A stretch of DNA of 64,000 nt, from the NCBI GenBank assembly GCA_900637705.1, contig LR134390.1, positions 2,480,001 through 2,544,000 on the forward strand. The letters are read 5' to 3'. This DNA is from Fusobacterium varium (GTDB taxonomy: Bacteria; Fusobacteriota; Fusobacteriia; Fusobacteriales; Fusobacteriaceae). The notes under the pieces are model-generated. The model worked only from the letters and a program-made list of their open reading frames with translations, ran no database searches and was not told the origin of the DNA. Position numbers and translations under genes: made by a program. Of the stretch, positions 1 through 8,619 are shown one piece after another (positions within the stretch are counted from its first letter, which is position 1; every line of letters starts with the position of its first letter).

Positions 1-1761
1 ATTATCATTTAATTTTATTTTAAGTGGAATAATATTTATAGATAAATCTCCTATAAACTCCTTAGTCAAATCTGATGTAGAATCAGTAACTATTGCTACT
101 TCTGGCATATTTGGATCTCTATTTTCTATATAGATATAATATGGATAGTTTCCCTGATTTGCTTTAAATTCATTATATCTTATACCATTAGTTTCCTTTA
201 ATGCCTCATCAGCTTCCTGTGTTGCTCCCTCTCCAGTAACAGCAAATATATTTAGTGTATTTTCATTTATATACATTTCATAAATTTCTTTTATTAAAGA
301 AACAAGGTTCTCTGATTTTATTTTTATTTTTCCATTTACAAGAGCAATATAATTACCTTCTTCTATTTGGATATCGTCAACTTTTGTATTTCTCACAGCT
401 TTTGTTATTTCAATAGAAGAATTTCTTGCTGTCTGTTTTAAAATATCTTCAATTTTTTCATCTTTATTCTTTATAATATAATGTCCTTCCAACATTGATT
501 TTGTTTCAAGAACCATAATTTTTTTATTAGATCTTTCTGCTGCCATTTTAGCTGCCGATATAATATTCTTATTATTTGGAAGAATAACTATTTCTTCAGC
601 ATTTATTCTCTTTAATCCCTCTTCTATATCTGCCACACTGGGATTTTGTGTCTGCCCTCCTATAAGCACAGCTGTAGCACCATCATCAAGAAATAAACTT
701 CCAAGTTCTTTGTTATCTACAATAGCATAATATGCAATTGGTGTTGCATTTTCACTTCTAATAAATATTTTTTCTGTAGATTCTACTTGATAATTTGCAT
801 TTTCTGAAATAAGAAGATTTTGATGCTGTATTTCCATATTTTCTATTTTTATATTATTAAGATTTCCAAGTGTTCCTGCTATTTCTAAAACTTGTCCTGG
901 GTGATTTGTATGTATATGTGTTTTTGTTTTTTTAGCAGTTTGTGCACATACAAGAGAATCTCCTAATGGACTTATTTTTGCTTTATATTCATTTAAATCA
1001 AAATCCCCTGACTCAATTATAAATTCTGTACAATATTTAAATTTTATATCTTCTAGTACTTGAGTTGTATTTTCAAGTCTTTCTTTTCTTTTTGCTCTCG
1101 ACTGTACTATTCTTTCCAAGTCTTTCAACATTTCAGGATCAGTTACAGATTTTTCAAACCCCTCAAGAACATAGAATATTCCCTTTCCTCCAGCATCTAC
1201 TACTCCTGCTTCCTTTAATTTAGGAAGTTGGTTAGGTGTATTTTCCACTGCTTCATAAGCTACATTTTTTAAATGCACAAGAAAAAGGATAAAATCATCT
1301 TTATCTCCTTTATAGGCCACTGCTTCTTCTGCTACTCTTCTAATTACAGTAAGCATTGTCCCCTCTACTGGTTCAGAAACAGCTTGATATGCTTTTTCTT
1401 TTGCCAAAACAAAAGCATTGATAGTATCATCTACTGTAATTTCTTCTTTATCCCTTACTCCATTCAAAAACCCTTGTATGATCTGAGAAAGAATAGTTCC
1501 TGAATTTCCTCTCGCTCCTAGCAATACTGCTTCTGATACTCTATCAGCTAGTTCTTTCATACTTGGCTCATGATTCATTTTTATCAATTCATTTTCCACT
1601 GCTTGAAGTGTCATGGACATATTTGTTCCTGTATCACCATCTGGCACTGGATAAACATTTAAATCATTTAAAACATCTGCATATTTTGAAAGCCATCTAC
1701 TTGCAGCTATCAAAAGTTTAGTCAACCTTATAGAGTTAAGTACCTTTACCTCTATTTTCAT
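1..1761 (-). CDS. Fatty-acid kinase FakA (DhaL/DAK2) fused to a DegV (FakB-like) domain, C-terminus cut by window edge
   Basis: The frame is open from an ATG at 1761, preceded by GGAGGTAAATTAT, to the window edge (587 codons). The N-terminal third is a DhaL/DAK2 kinase domain with PVPDGDTGTN (Mg-ATP binding Asp cluster), GARGNSG and KEAGVVDAGGKG, as in FakA/YloV, which phosphorylates protein-bound fatty acids. From about residue 553 a second domain begins with VAIVTDSTSDL followed by INIIPLKI, the start of DegV/FakB proteins that carry the fatty acid. Kinase and carrier are separate proteins in Staphylococcus and Bacillus, so this is a kinase-carrier fusion; most of the DegV part lies outside the window. 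It is the last gene of the minus-strand operon that begins with coaE. Family assignment is firm; the fatty-acid role is inferred from the family. Confidence 0.88.
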   Translation of the reverse strand, partial: MKIEVKVLNSIRLTKLLIAASRWLSKYADVLNDLNVYPVPDGDTGTNMSMTLQAVENELIKMNHEPSMKELADRVSEAVLLGARGNSGTILSQIIQGFLNGVRDKEEITVDDTINAFVLAKEKAYQAVSEPVEGTMLTVIRRVAEEAVAYKGDKDDFILFLVHLKNVAYEAVENTPNQLPKLKEAGVVDAGGKGIFYVLEGFEKSVTDPEMLKDLERIVQSRAKRKERLENTTQVLEDIKFKYCTEFIIESGDFDLNEYKAKISPLGDSLVCAQTAKKTKTHIHTNHPGQVLEIAGTLGNLNNIKIENMEIQHQNLLISENANYQVESTEKIFIRSENATPIAYYAIVDNKELGSLFLDDGATAVLIGGQTQNPSVADIEEGLKRINAEEIVILPNNKNIISAAKMAAERSNKKIMVLETKSMLEGHYIIKNKDEKIEDILKQTARNSSIEITKAVRNTKVDDIQIEEGNYIALVNGKIKIKSENLVSLIKEIYEMYINENTLNIFAVTGEGATQEADEALKETNGIRYNEFKANQGNYPYYIYIENRDPNMPEVAIVTDSTSDLTKEFIGDLSINIIPLKIKLNDN

Positions 1762-1798
1762 ATATAATTTACCTCCGAAATTTTCTTTTTATTTTTCA

Positions 1799-2353
1799 CT
1801 AAAATGTTGGAGGATTTACAACCCATATAGCCTTTGTAAGTTTGTCAGTAGTATTTTTAAATCTATGTTTTTGACTAGATTTAAAATACAGGCTATCTCC
1901 CTCATTTAAACTATACACAGTTTCATCTATATATACATCTAGTTTTCCTTCGATAATAAAGATGAATTCCTCTCCATTATGAGTATAGAAACTTCTTCCA
2001 CTTTCTCCCTTTGGTCCTATTTCATAAAGAATAGGTTCCATTGTCTTGTCAATGTTTGAAGTTGTGAGAAGAGCCATTTTAGTGTTAGAATCTATACTTT
2101 CTATATATTTTCTCTCATCTTTTTTTACAACTTCCATATTTCTAGTTTCTTCTTCGTCTTCAATAAGATAACTTACCTTTACATCTAATGAAGTAGCTAT
2201 TTTTTTTAAATTTTCAATAGAAGGAGAAGCTTTTCCCTGCTCTATTTGAGATAAAAAACTGGCAGATAAGTCCACTTTGGAAGCTAACTCTCTTAAAGAC
2301 AGCCCTTTCTCGTTTCTACTTTTCTTTATTCTTTCTCCTATACTACTCATCAT
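1799..2353 (-). CDS. XRE-family regulator with C-terminal cupin domain
   Basis: This 184-residue protein has an N-terminal Cro/CI helix-turn-helix (about residues 7-60: GERIKKSRNEKGLSLRELA, then LSASFLSQIEQGKASPS). A cupin_2 fold follows at about residues 110-184 (NGEEFIFIIEGKLDVYI, LNEGDSLYFKS, HRFKN). Regulators of this build usually sense a small metabolite in the cupin barrel. The start overlaps the end of cinA by 11 bases, so translation is probably coupled. A second ATG follows the first directly and could be the real start. The effector is unknown; control of the downstream fatty-acid kinase gene is only an inference from position. Confidence 0.85.
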   Translation of the reverse strand: MMSSIGERIKKSRNEKGLSLRELASKVDLSASFLSQIEQGKASPSIENLKKIATSLDVKVSYLIEDEEETRNMEVVKKDERKYIESIDSNTKMALLTTSNIDKTMEPILYEIGPKGESGRSFYTHNGEEFIFIIEGKLDVYIDETVYSLNEGDSLYFKSSQKHRFKNTTDKLTKAIWVVNPPTF

Positions 2354-3557
2354 ACTCTCCTTTATCTAATATTTTTATCAGACTAAAAAGACTTTGAGAA
2401 ACTGCTCTTTCTCTAATTTTCATTCTATCCCCATTGAAAAATTTTTTTTCTACATAGATATCATTTTTGACTCTTATTCCTATATAAACAAGTCCAACAG
2501 GTTTTTCAGGCGTTCCCCCATCAGGTCCTGCTATTCCTGTAGTAGCAATGGCTATATCTGAATCAAGTCCCATGACCATCTCCTTAGCAGTTTCCTTACT
2601 CACTGCTCCATATTTTTCCAATGTTTCTTTTTTAACTCCAAGTCTTTTCATCTTAGCATCATTACTATATGAAACTATTCCTTCTTTAAATATTTCTGAT
2701 ACCCCTGGCACATCTATCAAACGACTGGCAATCATACCCCCTGTGCATGATTCTGCTGTTGAAATATTCATTCCAAGTTTTTTTATAAGTTCCACTACTT
2801 TCTTTTCCAGTCTATCTGTATTCTCACCAAACACATAGTTACCTATTTTATTATATATCTTTTCTACTATTTTTTCTACTTTATTTTTATTACTCTCTTT
2901 ACTTTGAAGTCTTACGATTGTTCCATAATTCTTTACAAGAAATTCGTAGTATATTCCATCTTCAGTAAAAAAATCCCTTATTTCTTGATCTAAAAGAGAT
3001 TCTGCCAATCCAAAAGTAAGTATATCTCTTATATAAATTCCATCAGCATTAATATTTTTTTCTTTACTATACCACTTTAAAAATTTAGGAAGCATATTAT
3101 ATAATTCCTTAGGAACTCCAGGAAATGCTGCTATTCCATCTATATATATTGCTGGAGCCATACCTGCATCATTTCTAAAACTTATAGCTCCTTTTGGTTT
3201 TTCTACTTCTTTTACATTTATATCTACAAAGTTTATTTTAGCTCTTTCAAATTTTTCTTTTAATTCTTTTAATTCATTTTCTTCAACTATAAGTGGTCTG
3301 TTCAAATATTTTGCAATAGCTTCCTTTGTTATATCATCTATTGTAGGACCAAGTCCACCTGACATTATAATAAGATCTACATTTTTCTTCCCGTAGTCTA
3401 CAGTTTTTATTATTTCATCCATAAAATCTCTGATTGTCACTTTAAATTCTATTTCTATTCCATATTTATTTAACTCTTCTGCTATATAAAGACTGTTGGT
3501 ATCCAGCATTCCTCCATTCAAAAGTTCAGTACCTACAAGAATCAAACCTGCCTTCAT
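2343..3557 (-). CDS. cinA: CinA family protein (nicotinamide-nucleotide amidase / competence-damage protein)
   Basis: At 404 residues it is the normal length for two-domain CinA. The N-terminal MoCF-like domain carries GTELLNGGMLDTNS and SGGLGPTIDDIT, typical of the COG1058 ADP-ribose pyrophosphatase part. The C-terminal amidase domain carries AESCTGGMIASRLIDVPG with the catalytic Ser, and TGIAGPDGGTPEKPVGLVYIG. The family removes the amide from nicotinamide mononucleotide and recycles NAD breakdown products. It lies 19 bases after pgpA and overlaps the next regulator gene, inside the coaE-to-fakA operon. Confidence 0.93.
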   Translation of the reverse strand: MKAGLILVGTELLNGGMLDTNSLYIAEELNKYGIEIEFKVTIRDFMDEIIKTVDYGKKNVDLIIMSGGLGPTIDDITKEAIAKYLNRPLIVEENELKELKEKFERAKINFVDINVKEVEKPKGAISFRNDAGMAPAIYIDGIAAFPGVPKELYNMLPKFLKWYSKEKNINADGIYIRDILTFGLAESLLDQEIRDFFTEDGIYYEFLVKNYGTIVRLQSKESNKNKVEKIVEKIYNKIGNYVFGENTDRLEKKVVELIKKLGMNISTAESCTGGMIASRLIDVPGVSEIFKEGIVSYSNDAKMKRLGVKKETLEKYGAVSKETAKEMVMGLDSDIAIATTGIAGPDGGTPEKPVGLVYIGIRVKNDIYVEKKFFNGDRMKIRERAVSQSLFSLIKILDKGEYDE

Positions 3558-3576
3558 TTATAATGCCCCCTATTTT

Positions 3577-4080
3577 TTAGAAAAATATGCTCCAAATACA
3601 TACCATTAGAAAATTCCCAATTATACCTGCTAAAAAATCATCTAGTACTACACCTATACCCCTTTCAAAATGCTGTGATTTATCAATAGGTCCTAATTTT
3701 GTTATATCAAAAAATCTAAATATAATAAATGCAATAACCATAGCTTTTATATTTTGAGATACTCCTACTGGATTTATAAGAAAAAGAGTAGTTAAATAAC
3801 CCAGCACTTCGTCTATTACTACATTTTGAGGATCTTTCTTTTTAAATATTTCTCTTTCACATATATCACTAACATATACTGCTACAGCAAAAAAAGTTAT
3901 TAAGAACATAAAATAAAAAGAGTTATAAACCATATTATTTGGAAAAAATTTTCTTATATAGGAAAGAATCATAAACAATGGCACTCCACCCAATGTTCCA
4001 AATGTTCCTGGTGCTTTAGGCATATCTCCAAGCCCAAACCATGTTCCTAAATCTCTTACCCATTTTTTATTTTTATCCAT
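3577..4080 (-). CDS. pgpA: Phosphatidylglycerophosphatase A
   Basis: This inner-membrane enzyme removes the phosphate from phosphatidylglycerol phosphate in phospholipid synthesis. PgpA hallmarks are GLGDMPKAPGTFGTLGG near the N-terminus, DPQNVVIDEVLGY in the middle, and FRFFDITKLGPI with GIGVVLDDFLAGI near the end. There are about four hydrophobic segments. The frame can extend to an ATG at 4104, but the GAGGGGTG ribosome binding site lies inside that extension. The ATG at 4080 (MDKNKKWVRD, about 167 residues) is therefore preferred; it starts 4 bases after the U32 peptidase stop. Confidence 0.92.
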   Translation of the reverse strand: MDKNKKWVRDLGTWFGLGDMPKAPGTFGTLGGVPLFMILSYIRKFFPNNMVYNSFYFMFLITFFAVAVYVSDICEREIFKKKDPQNVVIDEVLGYLTTLFLINPVGVSQNIKAMVIAFIIFRFFDITKLGPIDKSQHFERGIGVVLDDFLAGIIGNFLMVCIWSIFF

Positions 4081-4084
4081 AAAA

Positions 4085-6246
4085 TTAATACACCCCTCTT
4101 TCATAGTTAAATGCTCTGTATATTCCTGATCTTGTTTTTATGTTATTAAGAACCTCTCTAACTTCTTCTGGTGTTTCAGTTGTAAATTCTATGACTATTT
4201 CATCAATACATAGTTTTTTCATTTTCTCCATATCATTCAAAATATTCAAAGGTCTTTCAAAAAATATTTCACTGTTTCCTATACTATTTTTAATAACAGT
4301 AAATCTATTTCCTTCACTATTTTCTAGTACTTCTCTATTTTTGTCAAAAAGAGCAATTTCAACATACATTCCCTTTAATTTTGAATATCCTAATATAGCT
4401 TTTCTTAAACTTGTCTTACCTATTTCCTTTATTTTTTCAAAACTTATTTCAGGAGAAAGTATTACAGTTTCAGCTTTTCCTAGTTTAGCTAACTCTTCAA
4501 TAGTATATCTATTAGATATATTCAAATTCCAGTTTACAGTTACATCATTATTTTTATTTTTGATGAGTTGATATAGATTAGAGGCTAACTTGCTATCTAA
4601 ATTCTGCTCTTTTAACATTCCTTCACGAGCTATATCATATCCTCTTCTATATATTTTTTCTATTCCATATTCTTTTACTATTTTTTCCTGTGCAGTATTT
4701 GAAGTTATTACAGATAAAATAATCTCTCTTTCTGTATCTTCTTCATAAGGAAGCTGATATCTTTTTCCTGATTTTCTTCTATAACTCTCTACAATAAATT
4801 TTTCTAATTCTGCTGTTGCTGCTCTTCTTAAAGATTTTATTACAGATACAGGAAGAAATATTCCTTCAGATATATGACATTCTATTTCAGTTATATTGAA
4901 TGTACTCTCTCCAGATTCTTTCAATTTTTCTATTATTTCTTCTGGTGTTGCTGCTTTTTTAACTGCTGCTTCAACTTCATTTTCTCCAACTTTTTCCACT
5001 TGTATCTTTTTACCTTGATTATTTACAGCTTCTAGTTTTAATAAAGGTTTTTCACCTAAATTTCCAAAAAATTCTCCTGTTATATCAAGTTTTTGATCAT
5101 ATTTTTTTAATTTATTTTCGATATCATCATTCACTTCTTTAGCAAAACTTCTAAATATATATTTACTTCCCCTTGGAACATCTTTTAAAAAAATAGTTTC
5201 TCCAGCTTCAGCTGATTTTCTAAGTTCTTTTGACCCCTTCACTTCTATTTTATTCAGATATCCTCCACCAAGTTTTTCAAAATCTTTAGAAAGATATATT
5301 ATTCCATCTCCTAAAACAACTCTATCTTTAAGTTTCAATTCTTTTCCAAATATCAATCCTATCTCTTTACCTAAATTATATGAGTAGTTTTTGTTGATAA
5401 GAGATGTATCAGCTCCATTAAAATATCCTTTGCTATACCCTCTATTAAATACTTCCGATACTCTCTCTTCTACTTCTTTTTCATTTATCATTTGATGATA
5501 ATATTCAACAGTTTCAAATACATAATTAGGATCTTTCATTCTTCCTTCTATTTTTATACTTTCTATCCCTATCTCTTTTAACTTTTGAATTTCATCATAC
5601 CCTAACAATTGATCTTTAGGACTTAAAAAATATCCCTTATTTCCCTTGCTGTCAGTATACTCTTTTCTACAAGGCTGTGCACACATACCTCTATTTCCAC
5701 TTCTGCTTCCTATAAAGCTACTCATATAACAGTTTCCAGAATAACATATACATAATGCCCCTGATACAAATATTTCTAATTCTATACTTGTATTTTCTCT
5801 AATTTTTTTATCTCTTCAAATGTCATTTCTCTTGGAAGAACCACTCTTTTAAAACCTATTTTTCTTAGATACTCAGCTTCTATATGATTGCCTACTGTCA
5901 TTTGAGTGCTTCCATGATACTCCATGTCTGGAAAATTCTCTTTCATATATCTAAAATATCCTAAATCTTGAACAATAACAGCATCAAGTCCATGTTCATA
6001 CAACACTTTCAAATTTTCATAAAGAAAATCCATTTCTTTTTCCATCATTATTGTATTTAGTGTAAGGAATATCCTCACTCCTCTTTTATGAGCATAATCA
6101 AGAGCTTCCTTATATTCTTCCAGTGTGAAATTTTCAGCATTTCTTCTTGCTCCAAATCCTTTTAATCCCATATATATTTCTTGGGCTCCTGCTTTCACAG
6201 CAGCATAAAATCTCTCCATATTTCCTGCTGGAGCTACTATTTTCAT
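4085..6246 (-). pseudogene. U32 family peptidase with DUF3656-type C-terminus, frameshifted
   Basis: Two adjacent frames make one protein. The first (6246 to about 5782) gives the U32 N-terminal barrel (MKIVAPAGNMERFYAAVKAG, YHGSTQMTVGN). The second runs to 4085 with RSGNRGMCAQPCRKEY and a long C-terminal region. The break is at a run of seven A (minus strand) at 5803-5809. One more A joins the frames into about 720 residues and restores the U32 signature EIFVSGALCICYSGNC, which lies right after the break. Length and layout resemble E. coli RlhA (23S rRNA hydroxycytidine synthesis) more than a protease, so an RNA-modification role is possible. It is flanked by coaE (3-base gap) and pgpA. Confidence 0.82.
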
Positions 6247-6249
6247 AAT

Positions 6250-6849
6250 TTACCTCACATTTTTTATTTTTTGCAAGTTACAGTATACCACATTTACATG
6301 ATTTTTTAAATCTTCTAATGTACTATTATTATTTATTATGATATCTGCCCTTTCTACTTTATCTTCTAAAGGCATTTGAGCATCTATTATTTTTTCTGCC
6401 AATTCCCTGCTGTTTTTATCTCTTTCTATTACTCTTTTTACTTGTAATTCTCTTTTTATATATACTACAATTATCTTGTCACATAAATTTTCCATTTTTG
6501 CTTCGTATAATAGTGGAATATCAAAAATAACAATGGAATCCTGTGGAGTTTCCTTTTTCTTTTTTACAAATATTTCTATTACCTGTGGGTGTATTATCTC
6601 ATTTAGCTTCTTTAATAGCTCTCTGTTCCCAAAAGCTTTTTCTCTCAATTTTTCCCTTATTATTTTTCCTTTACTGTCGAGAATATCTTTTCCAAAAACT
6701 TCTGCTATTCTGTTTATAGTCTCTTCTTTTTGACTGACCTCTTTCACAAGCTCATCAGCATCTAATACTTCTAATCCTAACTGTTTAAAAAATTTGCTTA
6801 CTGTAGATTTTCCACTTGCTATTCCACCTGTCAGACCGACAATCATCAT
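6250..6849 (-). CDS. coaE: Dephospho-CoA kinase
   Basis: The protein has the P-loop GLTGGIASGKST at the N-terminus, DADELVKEV, and VVYIKRELQVKRVIERD with the lid arginines, all typical of CoaE at about 200 residues. It phosphorylates the 3'-OH of dephospho-CoA in the last step of CoA synthesis. The frame opens at a GTG at 6855, but the AGAGGTGG ribosome binding site covers that codon, so the ATG at 6849 (or 6846) is the likely start. It is the first gene of the operon that runs to position 1. Confidence 0.93.
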   Translation of the reverse strand: MMIVGLTGGIASGKSTVSKFFKQLGLEVLDADELVKEVSQKEETINRIAEVFGKDILDSKGKIIREKLREKAFGNRELLKKLNEIIHPQVIEIFVKKKKETPQDSIVIFDIPLLYEAKMENLCDKIIVVYIKRELQVKRVIERDKNSRELAEKIIDAQMPLEDKVERADIIINNNSTLEDLKNHVNVVYCNLQKIKNVR

Positions 6850-6973
6850 GTCCACCTCTTTTAAATTTCTATGTAAATAATACCATATTTTTCTTTTGAA
6901 TTTAATTGAATATTAATTATTTTCAAAATGTCCTTCCGTTTATTATACTACATTTCATAAATTACAACAATTA

Positions 6974-7000
6974 TAAAAAGGCAGAATGTATAACTCTGCC
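6974..7000 (-). terminator. Intrinsic terminator of the small-peptide transcript
   Basis: On the minus strand the arms GGCAGA and TCTGCC (6995-7000 and 6980-6985) enclose a short loop and are followed by TTTTTAT. It would end a transcript of about 330 nt that starts near 7303. Confidence 0.7.
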
Positions 7001-7054
7001 CTTTCACTGTTTTATTATATTTTTCACTCAAACCCTGTAGGGTTGAGGCTTAGT

Positions 7055-7168
7055 TTAGTAAACTAAGAGATAAATCCACATAACAGCAATAATAATGATC
7101 AAGAGAATATCTATAAAAGTACCTCCCTCAATCTTATTATTGTTAAAATGAAACTCCAGTTTAAACAT
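7055..7168 (-). CDS. 37-residue hydrophobic small protein with structured leader
   Basis: The ATG at 7168 has an excellent AAGGAGG site six bases upstream. The product has a polar start (MFKLEFHFNNNKIEGG) followed by a single membrane-spanning stretch (TFIDILLIIIIAVMWIYLLV) ending in Tyr. A consensus promoter, a folded leader of about 130 nt and a terminator frame it as an independent gene. Two strong hairpins follow: a 9-bp palindrome across the stop codon (7049-7068 region) and CTCAACCCT/AGGGTTTGAG next to it. It resembles type I toxin or small membrane-protein loci in layout, but I recognise no family and saw no clear antisense RNA gene. Confidence 0.6.
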   Translation of the reverse strand: MFKLEFHFNNNKIEGGTFIDILLIIIIAVMWIYLLVY

Positions 7169-7178
7169 ACTAAACCTC

Positions 7179-7290
7179 CTTGTTAAGATAGATTCTACTA
7201 CTAATAAGAAACGCTAATTACTTATTAGTATGAAAAAAGCTTCCACTAATGTGAAAGCTTATCTCATAGCGTTTTATCTATCTTAACAAG
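7179..7290 (-). ncRNA. Structured 5' leader RNA upstream of the small peptide
   Basis: Perfect 15-base arms at 7179-7193 and 7276-7290 close the structure. Inside are two hairpins: TACTAATAAG/CTTATTAGTA (7199-7208 with 7221-7230) and AAGCTTCCAC/GTGAAAGCTT (7237-7246 with 7251-7260, one wobble). The loop of the first contains AACGCT, complementary to AGCGTT near 7269-7274, so a pseudoknot is possible. The lower end of the outer stem runs three bases into the ribosome binding site, which could control translation. No known riboswitch class was recognised. Confidence 0.6.
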
Positions 7291-7309
7291 TACCCTTTCA
7301 GGTACTACT

Positions 7310-7337
7310 ATTATACCATATTTTATAGAAAAGTCAA
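7310..7337 (-). promoter_or_regulatory. Sigma-70 promoter of the small-peptide transcript
   Basis: On the minus strand TTGACT (7332-7337) and TATAAT (7310-7315) are separated by 16 bases. This places the start of transcription near 7303, just before the structured leader. A further small hairpin AGTACC/GGTACT lies at the transcript's 5' end (about 7290-7306). Confidence 0.75.
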
Positions 7338-7361
7338 TTTTATGCTCTTATAATCCCTAGA

Positions 7362-8450
7362 CTAATCTAAAAAGTTTTCATTAAAATAAGCAAGCAACGA
7401 TTTCATAACTTTTTCTGTTCCACCTACTGTATATAAATCTATTCCTGCTACCCCTTTTCTACACTTATACTCTAAACTTACTATCATCTGTTCATGATAA
7501 TTCTGTGCCAATGAAAATTTTGAAAATGCTATATTTCTATCAGGATTATAATATACAACTTTCAATTTTTCTACATATGGAGAACATTTTAATGAATTAA
7601 CTATATTTTCTAATTCATCTGTTACTTTTATACTTCCTTCCATTTCTTTATCTGATGGTGAATGTTTGCTTGTACTTAAAGGAAGATTGCTTGTTGATGT
7701 CATTCTTTTCATATAGAATTCTCCCATAGCAGAAAACTCAACATAACTTTCTCCATTTTCTTCATCAAATTCTATAAAATTTTTTAAACGAGGATTTTTA
7801 TCAAGAATCTCTTTTATTTCAGATTCCTTAACTTTTTCTTTTCTGTCCAGTAATTTAAAGAACTCTTTATTTTCCAAATAGAAATCATAATCAATTTTCA
7901 TAGGTAGAGGTGATATTTCTGTAACTTCATCAAACTCATCAAACATAAAATATGATTTTAAATGTAAAATTTGTGCCATAAGTCCTACTAAAAATATTTC
8001 AGCCTTATATCCTCCTACAGTACATACACACACATTTAAATTATTTCCTATCTTATTAACTATATTGCTTATCTCTTCTGTAAGTCCTTTAAGTCCAATA
8101 GTTTTAAATTCTTTATGATCCCTTTTATTTAAGCTATGAATAATTCTTTTCTCTACAACTTTTGCTATATTTTTTTTAAGTATAAATTCTTCAAGAACAT
8201 CTCCAGCCAGTTTCCCATTTACAGTATCATGAATCACTAAAAATATCCTTTTCCCAGAAAAAATTTTTTTCTCCATAAGATTTTCAAGAGCTATTATCTC
8301 TGCTCCATACCTTCTATCTCTAAAATCTTCTATATTTTCTTTTTCATAATACCCAAGTATATCTTCTTTAGTTATATTTTCTTTTTTGGGATTATTAGCT
8401 ATATAGTTCTCTACAAGACTGGTACCCACAGTCATAATAATATTGTCCAT
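7362..8450 (-). CDS. Orphan CARF-domain protein (APE2256/TIGR02619-like, Card1/Csx-related)
   Basis: The N-terminal half looks like a CRISPR-associated Rossmann fold that binds cyclic oligoadenylates: IIMTVGTSL near the start (nucleotide loop) and CVCTVGGYKAE around residue 150, then a hydrophobic helix. A winged-helix-like part follows (KESEIKEILDKNPRL, YVEFSAMGEFYM). A C-terminal domain of about 105 residues of unknown identity ends the protein. No cas gene or CRISPR array lies within the window. The frame starts at 8465, but the GGAGG site lies inside it, so the ATG at 8450 is preferred. The CARF call is fairly firm; effector activity is unknown. Confidence 0.75.
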   Translation of the reverse strand: MDNIIMTVGTSLVENYIANNPKKENITKEDILGYYEKENIEDFRDRRYGAEIIALENLMEKKIFSGKRIFLVIHDTVNGKLAGDVLEEFILKKNIAKVVEKRIIHSLNKRDHKEFKTIGLKGLTEEISNIVNKIGNNLNVCVCTVGGYKAEIFLVGLMAQILHLKSYFMFDEFDEVTEISPLPMKIDYDFYLENKEFFKLLDRKEKVKESEIKEILDKNPRLKNFIEFDEENGESYVEFSAMGEFYMKRMTSTSNLPLSTSKHSPSDKEMEGSIKVTDELENIVNSLKCSPYVEKLKVVYYNPDRNIAFSKFSLAQNYHEQMIVSLEYKCRKGVAGIDLYTVGGTEKVMKSLLAYFNENFLD

Positions 8451-8573
8451 TATGAGTTCCTCCATTCTGAATGTTTTTCTATCTAATTTATTACCCTTTT
8501 AGAAGTAATTTGTCAATAGATATACCTATGTTTTTTTAATTTCATGAAATAGTGAACTCTTGTATTTTTTAAT

Positions 8574-8611
8574 TTAATTAAAAAATGGAGAAAATCATAA
8601 AGATATTCTCC
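8574..8611 (-). terminator. Terminator after adenine deaminase
   Basis: The minus-strand stem GGAGAA...TTCTCC (8587-8611) is followed by ATTTTTTAATT. It ends the purine permease-deaminase operon. Confidence 0.75.
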
Positions 8612-8619
8612 AAACTTTT

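Noticed and set aside
5803-5809. Programmed -1 frameshift as the main explanation for the U32 break
   Set aside because: The slippery heptamer is in frame, but nine other genes have similar losses at runs without slippery context, so a sequence error is more likely. The idea is kept only as a possibility.
7179-7290. Insertion sequence end or transposon inverted repeat
   Set aside because: The arms enclose only a folded leader and no transposase, and they fit a transcript with promoter, ribosome site and terminator.
7362-8450. CRISPR array or cas genes near the CARF protein
   Set aside because: No repeat-spacer pattern and no cas-like frames are visible anywhere in the window, so the CARF gene is treated as an orphan.
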